Positions 33,149 to 40,808 of a stretch of DNA of 64,000 nt are shown here, piece after piece (position 1 is the first letter of the stretch; each line of letters starts with the position of its first letter). A program made the position numbers and the translations under genes. The DNA lies in NCBI RefSeq assembly GCF_022095675.1, contig NZ_JAHYSG010000062.1, forward strand, positions 9,150-73,149. Reading direction: 5' to 3'. The notes beneath the pieces are model-generated. The model saw nothing but the letters and a program-made list of their open reading frames with translations. It did not search any database and was not told the DNA's origin. This stretch comes from Dactylosporangium sp. AC04546 (GTDB taxonomy: Bacteria; Actinomycetota; Actinomycetes; Mycobacteriales; Micromonosporaceae).

Positions 33149-36100
33149 GTGAGCCAGACCCGCGCTCCCGAACTCATACCGGAGGCCGCCGGACCACACG
33201 GCGCCAGACGACTGCACCACGTCTTCGAGGCGTCGTGTGACCGCACTCCCGACGCGATCGCGCTGGAGTGCGGCGATGCCCGCCTGACCTACCGCGAGCT
33301 CGACGAGCGGGCCAACCGCGTCGCGCACCACCTGCGCGGCCTGGGGATCGCGGCCGGCGACCGGGTCGCGATCCTGCTGCGCCGCTCGGTCGAGACGTAC
33401 GTCGCGCTGCTGGCCGCCGGCAAGGCCGGGGCCGCCTTCGTGCCGATCGACCCCGAGTCGCCGGCCGACCGGGTGGCCTACATCGCCGAGGACGCCGCGA
33501 TCGCCGCGGTGCTCACCGAGCCGGCCCTCGCCGACCGCGCCGCCGGACTGTCGGTGGTCGACGTGCGGACCGCGAGCGGGCCGACCCATCGGCCCGAGCC
33601 CGACGGCGCCGACGACCCGGCCGCCTACGTCATCTACACGTCCGGGTCCAGCGGCCGCCCCAAGGGCGTCGAGGTCGGGCAGTCGAGCATCTGCAACTTC
33701 CTCGACGTGGTCCCCGGCGTCTACGACGTGCGCCCCGGCGACCGCGTCTACCAGGGCATGACGATCGCCTTCGACTTCTCCATCGAGGAGATCTGGCCGA
33801 CGTGGTCGGTCGGCGCGACACTGGTGGCCGGGCCCAACGACTCCGGCCGGTTCGGCGCCGAGCTCGGCGACTTCCTCGAAGAGGCCGAGATCACGGTGCT
33901 GTACTGCGTGCCGACGCTGCTGGCCACGATTCCCCGCGACCTGCCCCGCATCCGCAACCTGCTCGTGGGTGGCGAGGCCTGCCCGGGCCAGCTCGTCGAG
34001 CGCTGGAGCCGGCCGGGGCGGCGCATCCTCAACACCTACGGACCGACCGAGGCCACCGTCACCGCCACCTGGGGCGAGCTGCGGCCCGGCAAGATCGTGA
34101 CGATCGGCCGGCCGCTCCCGACGTACAGCGTCGTCATCCTCGACGAACAGCGCCGCCTGGTCCCGGACGGGGAGGTCGGGGAGATCTGCATCGGCGGGCC
34201 CGGCGTCGCGCGCGGCTACGTCGGCCGCCCCGAGCTGACCGCCGACCGCTTCGTCGAGCACGCCCTCGCCCCGCCCGGCGGCCGGCTGTACCGCACCGGC
34301 GACCTCGGCCGCCTCACCGACGACGGCGAGATCGAGTACCTCGGCCGCGCCGACGCCGAGGTGAAGATCCGCGGCCACCGGGTCGACCTCGGCGAGATCG
34401 AGAGCGTGCTGCTCGCGAACGACGGCGTGACCGAGGCGGTCGTGGCCCTGTCCGAGGCGAAGGACCTCGCGGCGTACGTCGTCGCGCCCGCCGTCGACCC
34501 GGACCTGGTGCACCGCCTGTTCGACCAGCTCCAGGACAAGCTGCCGGCCTACATGGTCCCGGCGTACCTCGACATCGTCACCGAGCTGCCCGCCATGCCC
34601 AGCGGCAAGGTCGACCGCAAGCGGCTGCCCGCCCCGGTCAACCGGCGCCCGGTGCGCACCGCCGGCGAGTTCGTCGCCGCCGAGGGCGAGCTCGAGGAAC
34701 AGGTCCGCACCGCCTGGGCCGAGGCGTTCGGCATCCCGCCGGGCAAGCTGTCGGTCGAGTCCGACTTCTTCACCGACCTCGGCGGCCACTCGCTGCTCGC
34801 CGCCAAGGTCGTCTCCACGCTGCGGGAGCGAAAGGTCGGCGTCAGCCCGGCCGTCCGCGACCTCTACGACCACCCGACCGTGCGGGGCATGGCCAAGCGG
34901 CTCGCCGCGGCCGGCCGCTCTGCCGGGCCCGCCGCCCCGCCCCGGCCGGCCCCGCTGCGCCATCGCAGCCGGCGCATCGCCGCCGCCGGCGCCGGCCAGG
35001 CCGCCGTCATCTACCTGCTGCTGCTGCTCGTCACGCTGCCGGTCTCGTACGTCTACACCCGCAACGACGGTCATGTCTCCGTCGCGGTGCTGGCCCAGCT
35101 CATGCTCGCCATCCTGGTCAGCTACCTCGGCGTGCGCTGGATCGTGCCGGTCGTCGTCGCCCGGCCGCTCGCCGCCGGGATCAAGCCCGGGCGGTACCGA
35201 CTCTGGGGTCCGACCTACATCCGGCTGTGGGCGCTGAACCTGTTCCTCGCGATCGGCCCGATGGCCGTGCTCAGCGGCTCCCCGCTCATGGCGGGCTACC
35301 TGCGGCTGCTCGGCGCCCGGCTGGGCCGGCGGACCACGGTCGCCACCAGTTCGGTCGGCCTGCCCACGCTGCTCGACATCGGCGAGGACGCCTCGGTCGG
35401 CTACGGCGCGTCGATGCGCCCCTGGCGGGTCGAGGACGGCTGGGTCGTCGTCGCGCCGATCACGCTCGGCCGGGGCGCGTTCGTCGGCGCCAACGCGGTG
35501 CTGGAGCCGGGCGCGTCGGTCGGCGACCACGCGGCCCTCGGCGAGCAGTCGGTCCTCGAGGCCGGCGAGCGCGTGCCGCCCGGCGAGCGCTGGTCCGGCT
35601 CGCCGCCCGGCCCGGTCGACGCGCTGTCGCCGACCGTCGAGCTGCTGCTGCGCGCGCCGAGCCGGCCGCGCGGCTGGAAGATCCGCCACCTCGCCGGCGC
35701 CACCGCCGGGCTGGTCGGGCTGGAGCTCGGGGCGATCGCCATGGTCGTGCCCAGCGTGCTGCTGGTGTGGTGGGCGCTGCTGAAGTTCGGCCTGCTCGCC
35801 GGCCTGCTGGCGACCGTGCCGGCCGGGCCGCTGTACGTCATCACCACCTGTCTCGTCGTGGCGCTCGGCAAGCGCCTCGTGCTGCCCCACGTCCCGCCGG
35901 GCGTGCACCCGGCGCGGTCGGGGCTCGGCGTGCGCAAGTGGGTGACCGACAAGCTGCTGGAGTTCAGCCTGCTGTTCACCAACTCGCTGTACTCGACCCT
36001 CTACACCGTCCCCTGGCTGCGCCTGCTCGGCGCGCGGGTGGGCCGCGGGGCCGAGGTGTCCACCGCCGCCCACCTCGACCCGGACCTGCTCACGCTCGGC

Positions 36101-37114
36101 CCCGACAGCTTCGTCGCCGACATGGCCAGCGTCGGCGCGGCCACGTTCGCCAACGGCCGGATGGCGTTCCTGCCGACCTCGGTCGGGCGCCGCGCCTTCG
36201 TCGGCAACGCCGCGTTCGTGCCGGCCGGCACCCGCCTCGGCGACGACAGCCTGGTGGGCGTGCGCACCCTGCCGCCGGGCGAGGAGGTGCCGTCCGGGAC
36301 GTCGTGGCTCGGCTCGCCGCCGATGCACCTGCCGGTCCGGCAGAGCAGCGGCAGCTTCTCCGAGGCCGAGACGTTCCGCCCGCCGGCCCGGCTCGTCCGC
36401 CACCGCCTCGCTGTCGAGTTCGCCCGGGTCACCGCGCCGGCCTCGCTGCTCGGCCTGAGCGTCTACGTGTACCTGTTCGTGCTGGCCGACCTGGCCCGCG
36501 GCCGCGACCTGACCGTGCCGGCGCTCGTCTCGCCGTTCGTGGTGATGGCCGCCGGGCTCGCCGTCATCGCCTACTGCGCGGCCACGAAGCGCGGCGTCAT
36601 CGGTGCATACAAGCCGCGGGTCGAGCCGCTGTGGAGCCCGTTCGTGCGGCGCACCGAGTTCGTCACCGGCCTGTACGAGGCGGCCGCCGTCCCGGCCGGG
36701 GTCGGGATGCTCGTCGGCACCCCGTTCCTGCCGCCGGTGCTGCGCTGGTTCGGCGCCCGCGTCGGCCGGCGCACCTGGATCGGCACCACCTACCTGACCG
36801 AGTTCGACCTCGTGGAGATCGGTGACGACGCGTGCGTCGGCGCCGAGGTGTCCCTGCAGACCCACCTCTTCGAGGACCGCGTGATGAAGATGTCCGTCGT
36901 CACCGTCGGCGCCGGCGCCACCGTCGGCACCCGGGCGGTCGTGCTCTACGACGCGGTCGTCGGCCCCGAGGTCTCGCTCGGTTCGCTGTCCCTGCTCATG
37001 AAGGGCGAACACCTGACCGCTGGAAGCCGCTGGCGCGGCATCCCGGCGCAGGGCGTCCGCACTGAATTCGGTCGGAGCCTGCCAGCTCTGGACCCGGCCT
37101 TTGGAGGATCGTGA
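33149..37114 (+). CDS. Pls-like single-module NRPS with membrane and hexapeptide-repeat domains
   Basis: A 1321-residue membrane enzyme. Adenylation domain (about 20-495) with A3 YTSGSSGRPKG, A4 FDFSIEEIW, A5 NTYGPTEATVT, A7 YRTGDL, A8 EVKIRGHRVDLGEIE and A10 Lys in PSGKVDRKRL. Carrier domain with phosphopantetheine Ser548 (LGGHSLL). The rest is the NRPS terminal region seen in epsilon-poly-lysine-synthetase-like proteins: three blocks of paired membrane helices (starting about 612, 835 and 1095), each followed by a left-handed beta-helix acyltransferase-like segment (for example LGRGAFVGANAVLEPGASVG). There is no condensation or thioesterase domain. Likely role: activate one amino acid and transfer or link it at the membrane. 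The GTG start has an ACGGAG site. Its stop overlaps the next gene (GTGA). Confidence 0.92.
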   Translation: MSQTRAPELIPEAAGPHGARRLHHVFEASCDRTPDAIALECGDARLTYRELDERANRVAHHLRGLGIAAGDRVAILLRRSVETYVALLAAGKAGAAFVPIDPESPADRVAYIAEDAAIAAVLTEPALADRAAGLSVVDVRTASGPTHRPEPDGADDPAAYVIYTSGSSGRPKGVEVGQSSICNFLDVVPGVYDVRPGDRVYQGMTIAFDFSIEEIWPTWSVGATLVAGPNDSGRFGAELGDFLEEAEITVLYCVPTLLATIPRDLPRIRNLLVGGEACPGQLVERWSRPGRRILNTYGPTEATVTATWGELRPGKIVTIGRPLPTYSVVILDEQRRLVPDGEVGEICIGGPGVARGYVGRPELTADRFVEHALAPPGGRLYRTGDLGRLTDDGEIEYLGRADAEVKIRGHRVDLGEIESVLLANDGVTEAVVALSEAKDLAAYVVAPAVDPDLVHRLFDQLQDKLPAYMVPAYLDIVTELPAMPSGKVDRKRLPAPVNRRPVRTAGEFVAAEGELEEQVRTAWAEAFGIPPGKLSVESDFFTDLGGHSLLAAKVVSTLRERKVGVSPAVRDLYDHPTVRGMAKRLAAAGRSAGPAAPPRPAPLRHRSRRIAAAGAGQAAVIYLLLLLVTLPVSYVYTRNDGHVSVAVLAQLMLAILVSYLGVRWIVPVVVARPLAAGIKPGRYRLWGPTYIRLWALNLFLAIGPMAVLSGSPLMAGYLRLLGARLGRRTTVATSSVGLPTLLDIGEDASVGYGASMRPWRVEDGWVVVAPITLGRGAFVGANAVLEPGASVGDHAALGEQSVLEAGERVPPGERWSGSPPGPVDALSPTVELLLRAPSRPRGWKIRHLAGATAGLVGLELGAIAMVVPSVLLVWWALLKFGLLAGLLATVPAGPLYVITTCLVVALGKRLVLPHVPPGVHPARSGLGVRKWVTDKLLEFSLLFTNSLYSTLYTVPWLRLLGARVGRGAEVSTAAHLDPDLLTLGPDSFVADMASVGAATFANGRMAFLPTSVGRRAFVGNAAFVPAGTRLGDDSLVGVRTLPPGEEVPSGTSWLGSPPMHLPVRQSSGSFSEAETFRPPARLVRHRLAVEFARVTAPASLLGLSVYVYLFVLADLARGRDLTVPALVSPFVVMAAGLAVIAYCAATKRGVIGAYKPRVEPLWSPFVRRTEFVTGLYEAAAVPAGVGMLVGTPFLPPVLRWFGARVGRRTWIGTTYLTEFDLVEIGDDACVGAEVSLQTHLFEDRVMKMSVVTVGAGATVGTRAVVLYDAVVGPEVSLGSLSLLMKGEHLTAGSRWRGIPAQGVRTEFGRSLPALDPAFGGS

Positions 37115-37905
37115 ACACCACACTGCTCGTCAGCGACGCCGAGCACTTCCGGATCGACTACGAGATCAACCCGTACATGCACACCGAGGTCCAGCCGGAC
37201 ACGGCAGCCGCGGCCGCGGAGCACTTCGCGATCGTCGCGGCCCACCTCAACGCCGGCCGCCGCGTCGAGTACGTGCCGTCCGCGCCCGAGTGCCCCGACA
37301 TGGTGTTCACCGCGAACGCCGCGCTCGTGCGGGGCGACAAGGCCGTGCTCGGCTTCCCGCCGCCGGAGCGCAAGGCCGAGACGCCGTACTTCGCCGAGTG
37401 GCTCGCCGGCCGCGGCTACCGCGTGCTGGAGGCCCCGTACCCGTTCAGCGGCCAGGGCGACGCCCTCGCCTGCGGCGACCTGCTGTTCGCCGGCCACGGC
37501 CAGCGCACCGACCGGCGCATGCACACCTTGCTGGCCCGGGAGCTCGGCTATCGGGTGGTACCGCTGCAGACCGTCTCGCCGCGCTGGTACGACCTCGACC
37601 TGGCCGTGGCCGTCGTTGCCCCGCCCGACGTCGTCGCCTACTGCCCGGCCGCCCTCGACCGGCCCAGCCGCGAGCGCCTGCGCGACCTCAAGCTGGACCT
37701 CATCGAGGTACACCGCGAGGAGGCGGCCCGCCTGGCGCTCAACCTGGTCAGCGACGGCACGACGGTCACCATGACCCGGGGCGCCCCCCGGCTGGCCGCC
37801 GAGCTGCGCGCCCGCGGGCTGCGGGTCGTCGAACTCGCCACCACCGAGCTGGCCAAGGGTGGCGGTGGCGTGCGCTGTACCGCGCTGACGCTGGACAACC
37901 CGTGA
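37111..37905 (+). CDS. DDAH/amidinotransferase-family amidinohydrolase
   Basis: A 264-residue pentein-fold enzyme of the dimethylarginine dimethylaminohydrolase group. Substrate-binding PDMVFTANA (Asp63), GDALACGD, active His129 in FAGHG and nucleophile Cys256 in the C-terminal GGGGVRCTALTLD are all present. Such enzymes act on guanidino groups (arginine derivatives) by a Cys-amidino intermediate, either hydrolysing them or transferring the amidino group. It is coupled to the NRPS-like gene by a GTGA overlap, so the natural inference is that it makes or trims the amino acid used by that protein (for example citrulline or ornithine-like). Substrate not shown. Confidence 0.9.
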   Translation: MNTTLLVSDAEHFRIDYEINPYMHTEVQPDTAAAAAEHFAIVAAHLNAGRRVEYVPSAPECPDMVFTANAALVRGDKAVLGFPPPERKAETPYFAEWLAGRGYRVLEAPYPFSGQGDALACGDLLFAGHGQRTDRRMHTLLARELGYRVVPLQTVSPRWYDLDLAVAVVAPPDVVAYCPAALDRPSRERLRDLKLDLIEVHREEAARLALNLVSDGTTVTMTRGAPRLAAELRARGLRVVELATTELAKGGGGVRCTALTLDNP

Positions 37906-38558
37906 GGAGCCGCGCGCTCGTCTACCGGGGGCCGGCCACCCTGCCGGGCTGCGCGGAGGCCGTCGCGGGGCTGCTGCGGGCCAGCCGCTGGGGCTTCGAC
38001 GTGCAGTACGTCGGCCCCGGCGAGGAGCTGCCCGTGTCCGGCCTGGCCCTGGCCGGCGCGGCCGTCTACGCGCAGCCCGGCGGCGGCGAGCTGTCGCGCG
38101 GCTACCGCCACCTGCGCCGCCATCGCGCGGCGATCCGCTCCTACGTCCACGGCGGCGGCCGCTACCTCGGCTTCTGCCTCGGCGGCTACCTGGCCGGCGC
38201 GACGCCCGGCTTCGACCTGCTCCCCGGCGACACCGACCAGTACATCGCCTCGCCCAGGGCGACCGTCGCCTCGACCGGCGACACGCTGGTCGAGGTGGCC
38301 TGGCGGGGCCGCCGGCGCACCCTGTACTTCCAGGACGGCCCGTACTTCTGGGTCCGCCCGAGCGCCGGCGCGACGGTCGTCGCCACCTATCCCAACGGCA
38401 CCAACGCGGCCGTCGTCGCCCGCTTCGGCGCCGGCTGGGTGGGTGTCGTCGGCCCGCACCCGGAGGCCACCAGCGACTGGTTCAGCGACGCCGGCCTGCC
38501 GGCGTCGTTCGGCCAGGACCTCGGCCTCGACCTGGTCGACGCGGTGATGCGGCCATGA
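37902..38558 (+). CDS. BPL_N-domain (glutamine amidotransferase-like) protein, cytoplasmic paralog
   Basis: A 218-residue protein with the biotin-protein-ligase N-terminal fold, a class-I glutamine-amidotransferase-like domain. Markers are YRGPATLPGCAEAV, VYAQPGGGELSRGYRHL, nucleophile elbow YLGFCLGGYLAG with its Cys and a late VGPHPEA. It lacks a signal peptide. The GTG start overlaps the DDAH stop (GTGA) and its own stop overlaps the membrane protein ATG (ATGA). It is about half identical by eye to the gene at 40030, and the two flank the membrane acyltransferase. Amidase, transamidase or ligase-like chemistry is possible; no function is established for the stand-alone domain. Confidence 0.88.
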   Translation: MRSRALVYRGPATLPGCAEAVAGLLRASRWGFDVQYVGPGEELPVSGLALAGAAVYAQPGGGELSRGYRHLRRHRAAIRSYVHGGGRYLGFCLGGYLAGATPGFDLLPGDTDQYIASPRATVASTGDTLVEVAWRGRRRTLYFQDGPYFWVRPSAGATVVATYPNGTNAAVVARFGAGWVGVVGPHPEATSDWFSDAGLPASFGQDLGLDLVDAVMRP

Positions 38559-40033
38559 AGTCGTCGTCCCGGCTCATCGGCGTCGACGCCGCCCGCGGCG
38601 TGGCGCTGCTCGGCATGATCACGCTGCACTCGCTGCTGGAGGAGACCGCGTCGGGCAACCCGACCTGGTCGTCGCACGCCTTCAGCGGCCGCGCCGCGGC
38701 GGCCTTCGCGCTGATGTCCGGCGTCGGCCTCACGCTCGCGACCGGCCGGAGGCAGGTGCCGCGCTCCGACGCGCGGGGCGTCGCGGCCATGCTGGCCACG
38801 CGCGCCCTGTGCATCGGCGTCATCGGCCTGCTCGTGTCGGGGGCGGACACCGTCCTCAACTCGGTGATCCTGCCCTACTACGCCGTGGTGTTCCTGCTGG
38901 CGGTACCACTGGTGCTCATGCCGACCTGGGCGCTGTTCACGACGGGGGCCTCGCTCGCCCTCGTCGCGCCGTTCGGCATGCACCTGCTGCTGCCGCACCT
39001 GGCCGAGCCGTCGCTGGGCGACCCGACGTTCGGCCGGCTCATCGACGACCCGCTCGCGCTGCTCGGCGAGCTGACGCTGACCGGGTACTACCCGGCGCCG
39101 GCCTGGCTGGCGTACATCTGCGTCGGCCTCGCGATCGGCCGCCTCGACCTGTCCAGCCCGCGCGTGGCCGCCACGCTGCTGGCCGCCGGCGCGGTCCTGG
39201 GCGTGTGGGCCCGCGCGGTCTCCACGGTGCTGCTGCACCTGGCCGGCGGCCTGACCGCCATCCATGCGGCCCAGCCGGCGAGCGGCCTGACCTCGGAGGA
39301 GACGACGTACCTGCTGAAACTCGGCGGCGACGGCTCGGCCCCGACGTCGACGTGGTGGTGGCTGGCCGTGGACGGCCCGCACACCGGCACGCCGCTGAAC
39401 CTGGTGGGCACGATCGGCAGCTCCGTCGCCGTGCTGGGCCTGGCCCTGCTGCTGTCCACGACCTGGGCCCGCCCACTGCTGGTGCCGCTCGCGGCCGCGG
39501 GCAGCATGACGCTGACGTTCTACTCGGTACACGTGCTGTTCCTGAACTCGGACTTCGACACGTACTCGCCCGTCACCGGCTGCATCGTGCAGTTGGTCGC
39601 GGTGGTGCTGATCGCGATGGCGGTCCGGGCGACGGCGGGACGGGGGCCGTTGGAGGCGCTGGTCGGCAGCCTGGCCCGCCGGGCGCGGGCCCTGGCGCTG
39701 CGCCCCGCCCCTGCCGTGAGTACGGACGTCGCGGCGGTCGTTCCCCGGGCCCGCCGTCCGGAGCCGGCCTCGCTGCCGCGCGACTCGCGCCGGCCCGGTG
39801 GCGCGGTCCGGTTCTCCCGCCGCTCGATTCGCCATCGGCTTCGCGCCGGGGCGCCGGACTCCGGCTCGCCGGCCGACGGAGCTTCGCTCGGGGATTCGGT
39901 CAGTCGACCGACCGACCGCGCCTCGCTCGGGGATTCGGTCAGTCGACCGACCGACCGCGCCTCGCTCGGGGATTCGGTCGGTCGACCGACCGACCGTCCG
40001 GATGGCGCGGAGTCCGGTGGGGACGACAAGTGA
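38555..40033 (+). CDS. Membrane acyltransferase-like protein (HGSNAT/DUF1624 type) with repeat tail
   Basis: A 492-residue polytopic membrane protein. The start IGVDAARGVALLGMITLHSLLE, with its RG and a His in the first membrane helix, matches heparan-alpha-glucosaminide acetyltransferase-like and related acyltransferase families. About ten membrane helices run to residue 365. The C-terminal 120 residues are a basic, low-complexity cytoplasmic tail that ends in three copies of a 13-residue unit (ASLGDSVSRPTDR), encoded by 39-bp tandem repeats. Overlaps of 4 bp join it to the genes on both sides. Family knowledge suggests transfer of an acyl group across the membrane to an acceptor; here the acceptor could be the NRPS product (inference). 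Confidence 0.85.
   Translation: MKSSSRLIGVDAARGVALLGMITLHSLLEETASGNPTWSSHAFSGRAAAAFALMSGVGLTLATGRRQVPRSDARGVAAMLATRALCIGVIGLLVSGADTVLNSVILPYYAVVFLLAVPLVLMPTWALFTTGASLALVAPFGMHLLLPHLAEPSLGDPTFGRLIDDPLALLGELTLTGYYPAPAWLAYICVGLAIGRLDLSSPRVAATLLAAGAVLGVWARAVSTVLLHLAGGLTAIHAAQPASGLTSEETTYLLKLGGDGSAPTSTWWWLAVDGPHTGTPLNLVGTIGSSVAVLGLALLLSTTWARPLLVPLAAAGSMTLTFYSVHVLFLNSDFDTYSPVTGCIVQLVAVVLIAMAVRATAGRGPLEALVGSLARRARALALRPAPAVSTDVAAVVPRARRPEPASLPRDSRRPGGAVRFSRRSIRHRLRAGAPDSGSPADGASLGDSVSRPTDRASLGDSVSRPTDRASLGDSVGRPTDRPDGAESGGDDK
39881..39998 (+). repeat. 39-bp tandem repeats containing a 20-bp palindrome
   Basis: Three in-frame units start at 39881, 39920 and 39959. Each holds TCGGTCAGTCGACCGACCGA or, in the third unit, the perfect palindrome TCGGTCGGTCGACCGACCGA (39974-39993). 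Units 1 and 2 differ by one base (gcttcg/gcctcg). The repeats code for ASLGDSVSRPTDR. Confidence 0.9.
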
Positions 40034-40785
40034 ACCGTCGGCGGTTGCTGCTCGGGGTCGCCGGGGCCGGGGTGCTCGCCGCGGTCGGCGGCGGGGCCGG
40101 GTACGCGTTCGTCGGGCGCGACCGGCCCGTCGCGCTCGTGTACCGCGGTCCGGCCTCCTGCTCCGGCTGCTCGGAGGCGGTCGCCGCGCTGCTGGCGAAG
40201 ATGCCGGCCGGCTACCAGGTGCGGTACTGCGGACCCGGCGAGGACCTGCCGCTGTCGGCGGAGTCGCTCGCCGGTGCCGTCGTCTACGCCCAGCCGGGCG
40301 GCGGCGAGGTCCGCACGGCGTGGCGGCGCCTGCGCAACTCCGCCGAGGACGTGCGCGCGTTCGTCAGCCGCGGCGGGAGCTATCTCGGGTTCTGCCTCGG
40401 CGCGTACCTCGCCGGCAGCGGACAGGGCTACGGGCTGCTCGACCGGGTCGACGTCGACGGCTACATCTACACCGCCGGCGCCTCCGTCCGCGACACCGAC
40501 GACACCGTGGTCGCGGTCCGCTGGCGGGACCGGCCGCGGCACATGTTCTTCCAGGACGGCGCCGCGTTCCACCCGCAGCCGGGCGCGCCGGCCACCGTGC
40601 TGGCGACCTACGACACCGGCGTGCCGGCCGCGATCGTGGCCACGTACGGGTCCGGCCGCGTCGGGCTGACCGGCCCGCACCCGGAGGCCGACCGCTCGTG
40701 GTACACCGACGCCGGCCTCACCAACCCGGACGGAATCCGCTTCGACCTGGGCCAGGACCTGATCGAAAGCACCATGCGCGCCTGA
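40030..40785 (+). CDS. BPL_N-domain protein, exported or membrane-anchored paralog
   Basis: A 251-residue paralog of the 37902 gene with the same core (YRGPASCSGCSEAV, VYAQPGGGEVRTAW, YLGFCLGAYLAG, LTGPHPEA). It differs by an N-terminal signal or anchor with twin Arg (NRRRLLLGVAGAGVLAAVGG), so it works outside the membrane or as a Tat substrate. The GTG start overlaps the stop of the acyltransferase-like gene. Having one cytoplasmic and one exported copy on either side of a transporter-like enzyme suggests that the same chemistry is needed on both faces of the membrane. It is the last gene of the coupled five-gene operon. Confidence 0.88.
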   Translation: MNRRRLLLGVAGAGVLAAVGGGAGYAFVGRDRPVALVYRGPASCSGCSEAVAALLAKMPAGYQVRYCGPGEDLPLSAESLAGAVVYAQPGGGEVRTAWRRLRNSAEDVRAFVSRGGSYLGFCLGAYLAGSGQGYGLLDRVDVDGYIYTAGASVRDTDDTVVAVRWRDRPRHMFFQDGAAFHPQPGAPATVLATYDTGVPAAIVATYGSGRVGLTGPHPEADRSWYTDAGLTNPDGIRFDLGQDLIESTMRA

Positions 40786-40808
40786 GTCGTCGCCTTTAAT
40801 GGGGTGAT

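Noticed and set aside
33017..37123. Long open frame opposite the NRPS-like gene (over 1300 codons)
   Set aside because: Caused by high-GC third positions; its translation is Arg/Asp/Gly/Val-rich low complexity with no domain, while the plus strand has full NRPS motifs.
39881..39998. CRISPR-like array
   Set aside because: Contiguous 39-bp tandem units with no variable spacers, inside a coding frame.
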